A stretch of 64,000 nucleotides of DNA. Origin: Luteibacter sp. UNCMF331Sha3.1 (GTDB lineage: Bacteria > Pseudomonadota > Gammaproteobacteria > Xanthomonadales > Rhodanobacteraceae). Location: contig NZ_FOBU01000001.1 of NCBI RefSeq assembly GCF_900109915.1, forward strand, positions 1,573,004 to 1,637,003, read 5' to 3'. Positions 17,112 to 25,871 of the stretch are shown here, piece after piece (within the stretch, counting starts at the first letter, position 1; the number at the start of each line of letters is the position of its first letter). The position numbers and the translations under genes are program-made. A model generated the notes under the pieces. It was given only the letters and a program-made list of their open reading frames with translations, made no database searches and was not told the DNA's origin.

Positions 17112-18619
17112 GGGGAGGACCTGCGGGTGTCGACGGCTGCCCTGGGGTGATGCAGGAACAGCGCGAGAGGAGTGACGAGGAGGAGAGCCAGCATCAGGAG
17201 CTTGAACTGACCGATGACGGCGATGAGCGCGGCCTGTCCCGTGACCAGTTCATTGAGGGAGGCAAGGGCCGCACCCGATGACGATCGGGCCGCGCCGTAG
17301 GGATGAAGATGCTGCGCCAGGGCGAGGTGCATGCTCTGGGTGTTGCCGAAGAAGAAGATCTGCACGATCGCGATGCCGATGGTGCTGCCGTACAAGCGAG
17401 ACAGGTTGAAGAGCAGCGTGCCCTCCGGCCGCAACGACGGCTCCAGCGTGCTGAACGCCGCGCGCGTGAGGCCGGGCATCGTGAGCCCCAACCCGGCGCC
17501 CTGCAGCACGCCCGCGAGCACCACGACGTTCCAGTGCATCTGCGGCGAGTAGTCGAGCATGCGCCACGTGCCGTACACCGCCAGCCCCGCGCCCGTGAGG
17601 AACAGAACCCGCGGGTCGAGCCTCGCCGGCGCGTGCCACGCGAGCAGCAACGCGCCGATCAGCGCGACGCCGCGCGGAATCATCAGAAATCCCGTGGTGT
17701 CGGCCGGATAGCGGAAAATCTCCATCAGCATCGGCGACGTCAGTGCCAGAGTCGGCAGGAGAACGAAGCCGACGGCGAAGAAGATGATCGTGGAGAGGCC
17801 AAAGTTCCTGTCCCTGAACAACGCCTTGTCGAGAAAATGCTTCTCGCGCGTCGCGATGTGCACGACGAAGAGGTACATGCCGAGCAGCGCGGCGAGGCCT
17901 TCGATCCAGATTTCCGGCGACGCGCTCCATTCCAGGCGTTCGCCGCGGTCGAGCATCATCTGCAGGCCCGCCACGCCCATCGAGAACGTCGCGAGGCCGA
18001 AGAAATCGAAGGTGGGTCGCTGTGCCGCCTTCTTCTCGGGAAGAAACAGCGCGAGCGCCAGCATGATCACCGCGGTGAGCGGCAGGCTCACCCGGAAGAT
18101 CGACGGCCAGCCGTGGTACTCGGACAGCCAGCCGCCGATACCGGGGCCGCTCAACATGCCGGCCAGCGACGTCACCGTCCACACCATGCCCGTGCGCGCG
18201 TGGCGACGCGGCGGCAGGATATCGAGGAGGATCGCGAGCGACAGCGGACCGAGTGTCCCGCTCGCGGCGCCCTGCAGGATCCGGGCGTAGACGAAACCCA
18301 GCGGCGTCGTGGCACGGGTGACGAGGATCAGCGCCACCGCGAACACGCCCAGCGAGACGAGCAGCACGCGCTTCCGGCCGAAGCGCGCGCCGAGCCACTG
18401 CGCGACCGGCATCACCAGCGCGCCGGCGGTGAGGTACGACGAGAAGATCCAGCCGACCTGATCGTCCGACATCGACAGCGTGCCCTGCATGTGCAGCAGC
18501 GCGGCGTTGGGGATCGAGATGTTCACGGCCTGCATGAATGTCGCAAGCAGCGTGGCCACGACGAGCATGCCCGTCTGCGAGCGATCCGGATCGCGATGGT
18601 TGTCTGCCGCGCCGGTCAC
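17108..18619 (-). CDS. DHA2-family drug/proton antiporter (EmrB-like)
   Basis: A 503-residue inner-membrane exporter of the major facilitator superfamily with about 14 hydrophobic segments. The start region MQAVNISIPNAALLHMQGTL and the DQVGWIFSSYLTAGAL strand form the motif D1-type beginning of EmrB/QacA transporters. LGARFGRKRVLLV is the family motif A loop, and GPGIGGWLSEYHGW matches antiporter motif C. It sits between the adaptor and outer-membrane genes, overlapping both by four bases. Substrates are probably toxic hydrophobic compounds. Confidence 0.93.
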   Translation of the reverse strand: MTGAADNHRDPDRSQTGMLVVATLLATFMQAVNISIPNAALLHMQGTLSMSDDQVGWIFSSYLTAGALVMPVAQWLGARFGRKRVLLVSLGVFAVALILVTRATTPLGFVYARILQGAASGTLGPLSLAILLDILPPRRHARTGMVWTVTSLAGMLSGPGIGGWLSEYHGWPSIFRVSLPLTAVIMLALALFLPEKKAAQRPTFDFFGLATFSMGVAGLQMMLDRGERLEWSASPEIWIEGLAALLGMYLFVVHIATREKHFLDKALFRDRNFGLSTIIFFAVGFVLLPTLALTSPMLMEIFRYPADTTGFLMIPRGVALIGALLLAWHAPARLDPRVLFLTGAGLAVYGTWRMLDYSPQMHWNVVVLAGVLQGAGLGLTMPGLTRAAFSTLEPSLRPEGTLLFNLSRLYGSTIGIAIVQIFFFGNTQSMHLALAQHLHPYGAARSSSGAALASLNELVTGQAALIAVIGQFKLLMLALLLVTPLALFLHHPRAAVDTRRSSP

Positions 18620-19677
18620 GGCCGCGATCCCCCCGTGTCGCCGCCGTCGATGTCCACGCGAGCGACGACACTGATGCCCGAGTAGAGGGCATGGCTGCCT
18701 TCGGCGGCGTCGAGCTCGAGTCGTACAGGCAGACGCTGCACGACCTTGACCCAGTTACCCGTCGCGTTCTCCGGCGGCAGGATCGAAAACTGCGATCCCG
18801 TGCCGGGGCTCATGCTGACGACGTGGGCCCGAAAAGGGTGCCCCGGGTAGGCGTCGACCTCGATCGTCGCGGGCTGGCCTGGGCGCATGTGGGTGAGATC
18901 GGTTTCCCGGAAATTGGCGTCGATCCAGATGTCACGATGGGACACGAGGGAGAACACGGTCGAGCCGTTCGACACGAAGTCGCCGACCTGCAACTCGTCG
19001 ACCTGCGTGACCACGCCGTCGTCGGGCGCGACGATGTCGGCGTAGGAGAGGTCGAGCTTCGCCCGATCCAGTTCGGCGCGTGCCTCGCGCACCGCCGGGT
19101 GCTGGTCGACATCGATATCGGGATCCCCGTTCAGGGCGGCCAGGGTGTTCGCCGCTTCGTGCTGGGCGGACACCACATGCTGCCGCGCCACCTTCATGTC
19201 GGTTTCGGCACGCTCGAACGTGGACCGCGAGGCGAAGTCGGAGGCCAGCAACGCCTTCTTGCGCGCGAACTCGCGCTGATCGAAATCCCCGGCGTCCCGC
19301 GCCGACTGCAGCGCGGCCTGCTGCTGGCGGTAGGTGGCTTTCAGCGCTTCGATCTGCAAGCGCGCCGTGTCGAGGCGTGCCTGGGCACGGTCCACGGCGA
19401 TCCGGTACGGCGCCGGGTCCATGCGGAACAAGAGCTGGCCCTTCCTCACCGGCTGGTTGTCCCTCACGGCGATCTCGACCACCTGACCGGACACCCTGGC
19501 GTTGATCGAGTCCTTCGCCGCATGGACGAAGGCGTCGTCCGTGGACACATAGCGCCGGTTCTTCACGTAGTGACAGGCGCCGCCAAGCGCGAGCAGGGCC
19601 GGGAGAGCGAGCATCAGGAACCAGCGGAGCCGGTTCCGGCCACGGGCGTCGATAGCGGAAATGTCTCGATTAGTCAT
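18616..19677 (-). CDS. HlyD/EmrA-type membrane fusion adaptor
   Basis: A 353-residue periplasmic adaptor with one N-terminal membrane anchor (LRWFLMLALPALLALGGAC). A barrel-sandwich/biotinyl-like half motif RVSGQVVEIAVRDNQPVRKGQLL is followed by an alpha-helical hairpin and the second half DGVVTQVDELQVGDFVSNGSTVFSLV. It connects the EmrB-like transporter to the NodT-type channel. It is the first gene of the operon and divergent from a TetR regulator. Confidence 0.93.
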   Translation of the reverse strand: MTNRDISAIDARGRNRLRWFLMLALPALLALGGACHYVKNRRYVSTDDAFVHAAKDSINARVSGQVVEIAVRDNQPVRKGQLLFRMDPAPYRIAVDRAQARLDTARLQIEALKATYRQQQAALQSARDAGDFDQREFARKKALLASDFASRSTFERAETDMKVARQHVVSAQHEAANTLAALNGDPDIDVDQHPAVREARAELDRAKLDLSYADIVAPDDGVVTQVDELQVGDFVSNGSTVFSLVSHRDIWIDANFRETDLTHMRPGQPATIEVDAYPGHPFRAHVVSMSPGTGSQFSILPPENATGNWVKVVQRLPVRLELDAAEGSHALYSGISVVARVDIDGGDTGGSRP

Positions 19678-19742
19678 GAGCTTGGCGTCGGTTGAAGGGA
19701 TACGGATCCGTCCTGGGGACGTTCGCCCCCGGGCCTTGATAT

Positions 19743-19813
19743 TTTTGTTCGGGCTCGCATAATATTCGGGCGCACTTCATGGGTTCAAGTTTTTTATGCA
19801 AGGTCGAACAAAA
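19743..19813. promoter_or_regulatory. Inverted repeat pair, candidate TetR operator of the efflux operon
   Basis: TTTTGTTCG (19743-19751) is matched by its exact reverse complement CGAACAAAA (19805-19813). The left half lies between the divergent efflux and TetR starts; the right half lies inside the first codons of the tetR gene. The AT-rich region between them contains ATAATATT, a plausible -10 element. Symmetry and position suggest autoregulation and control of the divergent operon. Confidence 0.45.
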
Positions 19814-20425
19814 TTGGATCCGCCGGGTAAAAAGGCCCGTGGACGGCCACGGGCTTACGACCCGAAGGAGGCGATGGCGCGTGCCGCGGAGGTGTTCTGG
19901 CGGCTTGGCTACGCGGCTACCTCGCTCGACGACATCGCGGCCGCCACGGGTATGAACCGCCCGAGCCTTCGCGCGGCGTTTGGCGACAAGCACGCGATCT
20001 ACGTGCGTGCGCTGACCGACTACTGGACGGCGAAATTCGCGGCCATGCGCGACGCGCTCGATGAGAACGTGCCCTTGTCCGAGGCTTTGATGCGCGCGTA
20101 TGACGCGGCGCTGTCGATGTATTTCTCGCCAGAAGGCGAGGCGCGCGGCTGCTTCGTGGTCGGCACCGCGGTCACCGAGGCCTACGACGATCCGGACATC
20201 CGGCGCATCGTGGCCGAAGGCTTCCTGCGGCTCGATGCCGCGTTCGAAGCCCGCCTTTCCTCCTCGCGGCATGCTGGCGAGGTGCGTTCGGGCATGGATA
20301 CGAAGGGCCTCGCCGTTCTCGCATCCGCCGTCATGCACACCATCGCCCTGCGTGCGCGTTCGGGCACGTCGCGGGAGGATCTGCGCAAGCTCGCTGTGAG
20401 CGCCGTCGAGGTGATCTGCCAATGA
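19796..20425 (+). CDS. TetR-family transcription regulator
   Basis: A 209-residue repressor. The N-terminal basic stretch KKARGRPRAYDPKEAM leads into a helix-turn-helix at about 25-65 with GYAATSLDDIAAATGMNRPSLRAAFGDKHAIY. The C-terminal ligand domain contains GCFVVGTAVTEAYDDPDIRR, typical of the AcrR/NemR-like type with a reactive cysteine before VVG. It is divergent from the EmrAB/NodT-like operon and most likely represses it until a toxic ligand binds. Its stop overlaps the mug start (ATGA). Confidence 0.92.
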   Translation: MQGRTKLDPPGKKARGRPRAYDPKEAMARAAEVFWRLGYAATSLDDIAAATGMNRPSLRAAFGDKHAIYVRALTDYWTAKFAAMRDALDENVPLSEALMRAYDAALSMYFSPEGEARGCFVVGTAVTEAYDDPDIRRIVAEGFLRLDAAFEARLSSSRHAGEVRSGMDTKGLAVLASAVMHTIALRARSGTSREDLRKLAVSAVEVICQ

Positions 20426-20961
20426 ACGCCGACGGGCATGGGCAGCTGCGGGACATCGTCGCGCCCCGGCTCGACGTGCTCTTTTGCGGTATCAACCCCG
20501 GCCTTCTCGCGATCCGTAGCGGTCATCACTTCGACGGCCGCGGCAATCGTTTCTGGCGCGTGCTGCACCTTGCGGGATTCACGCCCGAGACCTTGACGCC
20601 CGATCGGGACGCGTCGCTCGTGCGCTTCGGCTACGGCATCACCGCCGTCGTCGGACACGCCACCGCCGGTGCCGACGAACTCCGCACGGCGGATTTCATC
20701 GCGGCACGCCCCGCCTTCGAAGCGAAAATCGCGCGTCTCGCGCCCCGTGTCGTGGCGTTCCTCGGCAAGGCCGCTTACGTGGGGCTGTCCGGTCGGCACG
20801 ACATCGCGTGGGGCCGACAGGCGGCGACCATCGGATCCTCACGCGTCTGGATACTGCCGAATCCCAGTGGCAGGAACCGCTCCTTTTCCCTCGAGCAACT
20901 CGTCGCTGCGTATGGCGAGTTGCATCGGGCCGTTCGCCAGGACCTCGACACCGTGGCCTGA
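20422..20961 (+). CDS. mug: G/T(U)-mismatch-specific DNA glycosylase (Mug)
   Basis: A 179-residue DNA repair enzyme of the uracil-DNA glycosylase superfamily, Mug/TDG branch. The active-site strand FCGINPG is at 21-27 with the catalytic Asn. The second motif, which inserts into the DNA helix, reads NPSGRNRSF near residue 150. FWRVLHLAGFTPE and TAVVGHATAGADEL are also typical. It removes uracil or thymine paired with guanine and etheno-cytosine. It overlaps the tetR stop by four bases. Confidence 0.94.
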   Translation: MNADGHGQLRDIVAPRLDVLFCGINPGLLAIRSGHHFDGRGNRFWRVLHLAGFTPETLTPDRDASLVRFGYGITAVVGHATAGADELRTADFIAARPAFEAKIARLAPRVVAFLGKAAYVGLSGRHDIAWGRQAATIGSSRVWILPNPSGRNRSFSLEQLVAAYGELHRAVRQDLDTVA

Positions 20962-21019
20962 CACCCGACCCTTTCGTTATCGCGACTTCTCAACGCAGCA
21001 ACGCTGCAGGACATGTCCC

Positions 21020-23845
21020 GTGAACGCCGTACCCCGCGCCACCCCTCTCCGCCATTTCTTCTCGCAGACCTCGTACCTCGACGCTGGCAACGCGACCTAT
21101 ATCGAAGATCTCGCGCAGCGCTATGAACGCGATCCCGCATCCCTTCCCCCGGAGTGGCGGAACGCGCTCGGAAACATCCCGCCCGGGCCCGCGCCGACGA
21201 CGCCGCAACGAGCGCCGGTGGCATCGCCCGACGGCACGGGCGCCGTCAAGGATGCCGTCCGCGCGCAAGCGATGATCCAGGCATTCCGCACACGCGGACA
21301 TTTCGGCGCGCAACTCGATCCGCTCGGGCTGAAAGCCCCCCTGCCGCACGCCGGCCTCGATCCTGCGGAACATGGTTTCGCCAACGCCGACCTCGATCGC
21401 AGTGTGTTCGTGGACGGCGCGTTCGGTCGCGAATCGATGACGCTTCGCGAACTGGAGGGCGCGCTGCGGCAGCGCTATACCGGCAGCATCGGGTACGAGT
21501 ACATGCACATCGTCGATCCGGCTCGCCGCGAGTGGCTTCGCCAGCGCATCGAGCACGCGGAACCGCCAGGCGCGCTCGCACGCGACGAAAAGCTCGCCCT
21601 CTTGAAGAAGCTCGTGGAGGTGAAGGGCTTCGAACGGTACCTCGACAAGAAATTCGTCGGTACCACGCGCTTCGGTGCCGATGGCGCGGAAGCCACGATC
21701 CCCGCGCTCGAAGCCATCGTGCAGATGGCCGCGCGGCACGGCGTGACTGACATCGTGATCGGCATGGCGCACCGTACCCGCCTCAACGTGATGAGCCAGG
21801 TACTGAATAAACCGCATCGGGCGATCTTCAGCGAGTTCAGGGGCGGATCGTTCATCCCCGAGGGCATCGAGGGATCGGGTGACGTGAAATACCACGCCGG
21901 TGTGTCCGCCGACCGCGAAATCGACGGTCGCACGATGCACCTCTCGATGGCCGCCAATCCCTCGCATCTGGAAGTCGTCGATCCGGTGGTGCTGGGCAAC
22001 GTACGCGCGAAACAGGATCGCAACGGGGACAGCGTGGCACGCTCCACCGTGCTGCCCTTGCTGATTCATGGCGACGCGGCCTTCGCGGGGCAGGGCGTCG
22101 TTGCCGAGATGTTCGGTCTCTCGGGGCTGGAAGGCCATCGCACCGGCGGCTCGGTTCATTTCATCATCAACAACCAGATCGGATTCACCACGAATCCCGT
22201 CGACTCGCGGTCGACGGCGCATCCGTCCGATCTCGCACGGATGGTCGACGCGCCGATCTTCCATGTCAACGGCGACGATCCGGAGGCGGTGATCGCCGTG
22301 TCGCGTCTCGCCTTCGAATACCGCCAGACGTTCGGCATGCCGGCCGTCGTCGACATGGTGTGCTTCCGTTTCTACGGTCACAACGAAGGCGACGAGCCGG
22401 CATTCACGCAACCGGCGATGTACGCGGCCATTCGCGCCCATCCCTCCACGCTCGAGATCTACGTGGAACGCCTGCGCGGCGAAGGCATCGTGACCGACAA
22501 GGACGTCGACACGATGAAGGCCGAATGGGTCGCCCACCTCGATGCGGAATTCGAAGCGAGCGACGCGTACCGTCCCGAGCGCGCCGACTGGCTCGAAGGC
22601 CGCTGGAAAGGCATCCGTTCCACGCAGGATCCGAAGGCGGACACGATCGGCGACACGGCGGCCCGAAGCGACGCGCTCGTCGATGTCGGCAGCACGCTGA
22701 CGCGGGTGCCGGATGGGTTCCAGGTGCATCCCACCGTGCGCCGCTTCCTCGACGCGCGTCGCAAGACGCTCGACGAACGCGAGGGCATCGACTGGTCCAC
22801 GGCGGAAGCGCTCGCGCTCGGTACGCTGCTCGCCGAGGGGACGCGGGTGCGGCTGGTTGGACAGGACAGCGAGCGGGGCACCTTCACGCAACGCCATGCC
22901 GCCATCACGGATCAGGCGACCGGCGCCCGGCACGTGTCGCTCGGCGCGGTGGCGGCCGGACAGGCACCGTTCGAAGTGATCAACTCGATGCTGTCCGAGG
23001 AGGCCGTGCTTGCCTACGAGTACGGCTACAGCACCGCCGACCCGCACGCGCTGGTGCTGTGGGAGGCTCAGTTCGGCGACTTCGCCAACGGCGCGCAGGT
23101 GGTGTTCGACCAGTTCCTCGCCTCCGGCGAACGGAAATGGCTGCGCATGTCGGGGCTAACGTGTCTCCTTCCGCACGGCTTCGACGGTCAGGGACCGGAG
23201 CATTCGTCGGCGCGGCTGGAGCGCTTCCTGCAGAACTCGGCCGAGGACAACTGGCAGGTGGCCAATTGCACCACGCCCGCCAACTATTTCCACATCCTGC
23301 GCCGGCAAGTGCGCCGCGACATTCGCAAGCCGCTCATCCTGATGACGCCGAAGAGCCTTCTGCGCCACCGCCGTGCGAAATCGATGCTGGACGAGATGGG
23401 ACCCGGTACGGCCTTCCAGCCGGTGCTCCGCGACGACGCGGATACGACGGGCCGCACGCCGGGCCTGCTTCCGGATGCCGGCATCCGCCGCGTTCTCATC
23501 GGTTCCGGCAAGGTCTATTACGACCTGCTTGACCAGCGCGAGAAGCTCGGCCTGCAGGACGTCTACCTTCTTCGCGTCGAGGAACTCTATCCGTTCCCGG
23601 CACGGCGCATCGCGGAAGAAATGGCGCGCTTCGCCAACGCCGAGTGGGTATGGTGCCAGGAGGAGCCGGAGAACATGGGCGCCTGGACATACATGGCGCC
23701 GCGGCTGCGCGACCTGCAACGCGAGCTCGGCGTCACGGAGGGCGTTCGCTATATCGGCCGCGCGGCCGCCGCTTCACCGGCCGTGGGATCGAGCACGCGA
23801 CACAAGGAACAGACGCTGGCCCTGCTGACGGAAGCTTTCGCCTGA
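21020..23845 (+). CDS. sucA: 2-oxoglutarate dehydrogenase E1 component (SucA), solitary
   Basis: A 941-residue thiamine-diphosphate enzyme that decarboxylates 2-oxoglutarate in the TCA cycle. The N-terminus FFSQTSYLDAGNATYIEDLAQRYERDP is the E2-binding region of SucA. KGFERYLDKKFVGTTRFGADGAE, GMAHRTRLNV, the ThDP/metal region GDAAFAGQGVV with NNQIGFTTNP, RFYGHNEGDEP, and the C-terminal GPEHSSARLERFLQ all match. GTG 21020 is the only in-frame start that gives the usual N-terminus; ATG 21013 is out of frame. The usual sucB and lpd genes are not next to it, so it either pairs with subunits encoded elsewhere or is a second paralogue. Confidence 0.95.
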   Translation: MNAVPRATPLRHFFSQTSYLDAGNATYIEDLAQRYERDPASLPPEWRNALGNIPPGPAPTTPQRAPVASPDGTGAVKDAVRAQAMIQAFRTRGHFGAQLDPLGLKAPLPHAGLDPAEHGFANADLDRSVFVDGAFGRESMTLRELEGALRQRYTGSIGYEYMHIVDPARREWLRQRIEHAEPPGALARDEKLALLKKLVEVKGFERYLDKKFVGTTRFGADGAEATIPALEAIVQMAARHGVTDIVIGMAHRTRLNVMSQVLNKPHRAIFSEFRGGSFIPEGIEGSGDVKYHAGVSADREIDGRTMHLSMAANPSHLEVVDPVVLGNVRAKQDRNGDSVARSTVLPLLIHGDAAFAGQGVVAEMFGLSGLEGHRTGGSVHFIINNQIGFTTNPVDSRSTAHPSDLARMVDAPIFHVNGDDPEAVIAVSRLAFEYRQTFGMPAVVDMVCFRFYGHNEGDEPAFTQPAMYAAIRAHPSTLEIYVERLRGEGIVTDKDVDTMKAEWVAHLDAEFEASDAYRPERADWLEGRWKGIRSTQDPKADTIGDTAARSDALVDVGSTLTRVPDGFQVHPTVRRFLDARRKTLDEREGIDWSTAEALALGTLLAEGTRVRLVGQDSERGTFTQRHAAITDQATGARHVSLGAVAAGQAPFEVINSMLSEEAVLAYEYGYSTADPHALVLWEAQFGDFANGAQVVFDQFLASGERKWLRMSGLTCLLPHGFDGQGPEHSSARLERFLQNSAEDNWQVANCTTPANYFHILRRQVRRDIRKPLILMTPKSLLRHRRAKSMLDEMGPGTAFQPVLRDDADTTGRTPGLLPDAGIRRVLIGSGKVYYDLLDQREKLGLQDVYLLRVEELYPFPARRIAEEMARFANAEWVWCQEEPENMGAWTYMAPRLRDLQRELGVTEGVRYIGRAAAASPAVGSSTRHKEQTLALLTEAFA

Positions 23846-23883
23846 CGCCCGTGGGCCATGAATCCATGCAAGAGGACACGACG

Positions 23884-24132
23884 ATGATCACAGCGGTCTT
23901 CATCTACACCGGGAGCGACATCCGGACGGCGCACGTCGAGGAGGCGCCGCTCCTGGTCGAGCGAGACGGGTTGCAGTTCTCGCTACAGGCGCCACCGCGC
24001 GTACCCCAACCGAACCCGCTCACGAGCGAGCCGGTGGCGGTGTACGCGCTGGACGATGAAACGGAGGAGGAGTTCCAGGACCTCTTCGAACTCGCCCAGA
24101 AGAACGAGCCGTTGCTCCGACTGAAGTACTAG
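23884..24132 (+). CDS. Unknown small protein (82 aa)
   Basis: I do not recognise the family. AGAGGA lies 8-9 bases before ATG 23884, so this start is preferred. The protein is acidic, with a beta-rich first half (MITAVFIYTGSDIRTAHVEEAPLLV), a proline-rich linker (RVPQPNPLTSEP) and a helical end (DDETEEEFQDLFELAQKNEP). It follows sucA by 38 bases and may be cotranscribed. Its stop codon TAG shares the tetranucleotide CTAG with the stop of the convergent DoxX gene. Confidence 0.75.
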   Translation: MITAVFIYTGSDIRTAHVEEAPLLVERDGLQFSLQAPPRVPQPNPLTSEPVAVYALDDETEEEFQDLFELAQKNEPLLRLKY

Positions 24133-24530
24133 CGGCGCCGCGCGTCGAGGCTCCAGGCACCGCCACCGAACGCGACGACCTGGAGCAGGCCGCCTGCGAT
24201 GGCAAGGTTCTTCAGGAAGTGGATCAGCTGGTTCTGATCGGCGAAGTGGTTGTGGAAGAACACAGCCGCCGCCAGCGTGAACAGGCAGAGCACCGCCGCG
24301 ACAGGGCGCGTGCGGTAGCCAACCAGAAGCAGTGCCCCACCCACCACCTCGACGAAGGCCGCTACGCCGTAAGAGACAGACGGCAGCGGAAGCCCTGCGG
24401 ACGCGATGTACGCGATGGTCGCGGCGGGCGCCGTCAGTTTGCCGATGCCGGATGCAAGGAAGAGCACGCTCAGCAGCAGCCGACCGAGCGCGGGCGCCCA
24501 CGTCGTCGATGCGTTGTTTCGGTTGTCCAT
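24129..24530 (-). CDS. DoxX-family membrane protein
   Basis: A 133-residue four-helix inner-membrane protein. LGRLLLSVLFLASGIGKL opens the DoxX domain, YGVAAFVEVVGGALLLVGYRTRPVA is the conserved second and third helix with the E and R residues, and HFADQNQLIHFLKNLAIAGGLLQVVAFG closes it. ATG 24530 gives the family-standard N-terminus; an upstream start would add 13 polar residues. DoxX proteins are linked to redox and thiol stress. It stands alone between a convergent small gene and the permease pair. Confidence 0.9.
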   Translation of the reverse strand: MDNRNNASTTWAPALGRLLLSVLFLASGIGKLTAPAATIAYIASAGLPLPSVSYGVAAFVEVVGGALLLVGYRTRPVAAVLCLFTLAAAVFFHNHFADQNQLIHFLKNLAIAGGLLQVVAFGGGAWSLDARRR

Positions 24531-24604
24531 CGTCTGTCCCCCGGTCGTCGTGTGGCCGCACTGTGCCACAGCGCGGACAGGGGCGCTTGTAACGACCGGC
24601 GGTC

Positions 24605-25861
24605 TTAGCCCGCCCGCGTCGCCGCCACCGGCGGCACGTTGGACGCACGCCTCGCAGGCGAAAGCACCGACAGTTGTCCCAGCACCAGCACCGCCACGAT
24701 GCCGACGCCGATCCAGGGCAACGGCAGGCGCGCCATGTCGAAGTTCCGCATCAGCCAGAAGTTGATGACGATGGCCAGCAGCGTGCCGATGGCTGCCCCG
24801 CCTCCCGCGATGGCGAGGTTCTCCATCTGGAAGTACATGAGGATGTCGACCTTGCGGGCGCCGAGCGCACGCCGCACGCCGATCTGCCGATGGCGCTGTC
24901 CGACCCAGAAGCTCGTGAGGCCGACGATGCCCGCCGCGGTGACGCCGATCAGGATCACGCAGACCGCGCCCATCAGGATCGCCATGCTGAGGTCCGACTG
25001 GTAGGCGTCGCGCCGCACGGCCGCGAACGATTTCACGCTGTACTCGTCGAGCACGCGCATGGGGTTCGTCTTGTAGAGCACGTCCGGCGTCGCCTTCATG
25101 GCCGCGTCGAGCCTGCCGGGTTTCGCGCGCACCGCGTAGCGGGAGAAGAACGAGTTCAGCCGCACCGGCATGAGCACCGTGTTCCAGGGCACCTTCGTCA
25201 CGTTCGCGGGTGCCTGGAGCGTATCGAGAACGCCCACGACGGTGATCGGATCCGTGGTGCCGTCAATATAGAGTGCCTTGCCAAGCGCACTGCCATCAGG
25301 GACCAGCTTCCGCGCCAGTGCCTTCGAGATCACCATCACCTTCGCATGGCGCGCATCCGTGCCGCCGACATGGATGACCTCGTCCGCGTGGAAGAACCGT
25401 CCCTCGACCAGTTTCGCTCCGAGCACGGCAAGGGCCTGGTCGTCGACGTCGTAATAGGACACGTAAGCGGTGCCGGGCGTGCTGCCGTCGTACTCGCCGT
25501 TGCCGGGTTTCAGCGACACCGAACCCGTCCACGAGGCGTTGTAAAGCGGAACGGAATTGGTTGGGGTCACGGCGGCGACGTCGGGCATGTTGCGCAGAGC
25601 GGCGAGGTCTTCGCGTTGCAGGGCGTCGAGCTTCGCCACACTCGCATCGTCTTCGGCGTTTTCGACGCCGACCCATTGCTGGCTGACGATGTACACGTCG
25701 CTCTCGTCCATGCCGCTCTCCCGCCCGATGGTCTGGACGCGCTGGCCGATGATGAAGATGGCGTTGCAGACGATCGCGAGCGTCAACGCGATCTGTAGTG
25801 CGATGAGCACGACGCCGGCCTTGTGCCTGCGAAGGGCCGCGAACATGGGATGCAGTCTCAT
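24605..25861 (-). CDS. FtsX/MacB-type ABC transporter permease (second of pair)
   Basis: A 418-residue permease with one N-terminal membrane helix (VVLIALQIALTLAIVCNAIFI), a large periplasmic MacB_PCD-like domain to about residue 280 and three C-terminal helices in an FtsX domain, including VRRALGARKVDILMYFQMENL, the ATPase-coupling region. It follows the partner permease by 10 bases in the same direction. Members of this type usually work with a LolD/MacB-like ATPase and an adaptor, which are not encoded nearby. Confidence 0.9.
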   Translation of the reverse strand: MRLHPMFAALRRHKAGVVLIALQIALTLAIVCNAIFIIGQRVQTIGRESGMDESDVYIVSQQWVGVENAEDDASVAKLDALQREDLAALRNMPDVAAVTPTNSVPLYNASWTGSVSLKPGNGEYDGSTPGTAYVSYYDVDDQALAVLGAKLVEGRFFHADEVIHVGGTDARHAKVMVISKALARKLVPDGSALGKALYIDGTTDPITVVGVLDTLQAPANVTKVPWNTVLMPVRLNSFFSRYAVRAKPGRLDAAMKATPDVLYKTNPMRVLDEYSVKSFAAVRRDAYQSDLSMAILMGAVCVILIGVTAAGIVGLTSFWVGQRHRQIGVRRALGARKVDILMYFQMENLAIAGGGAAIGTLLAIVINFWLMRNFDMARLPLPWIGVGIVAVLVLGQLSVLSPARRASNVPPVAATRAG

Positions 25862-25871
25862 GCGGTGCGCC

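Noticed and set aside
20990-23047. Long minus-strand frame opposite sucA
   Set aside because: It is rich in Arg/His and lacks any motif, whereas the plus strand encodes a complete SucA.
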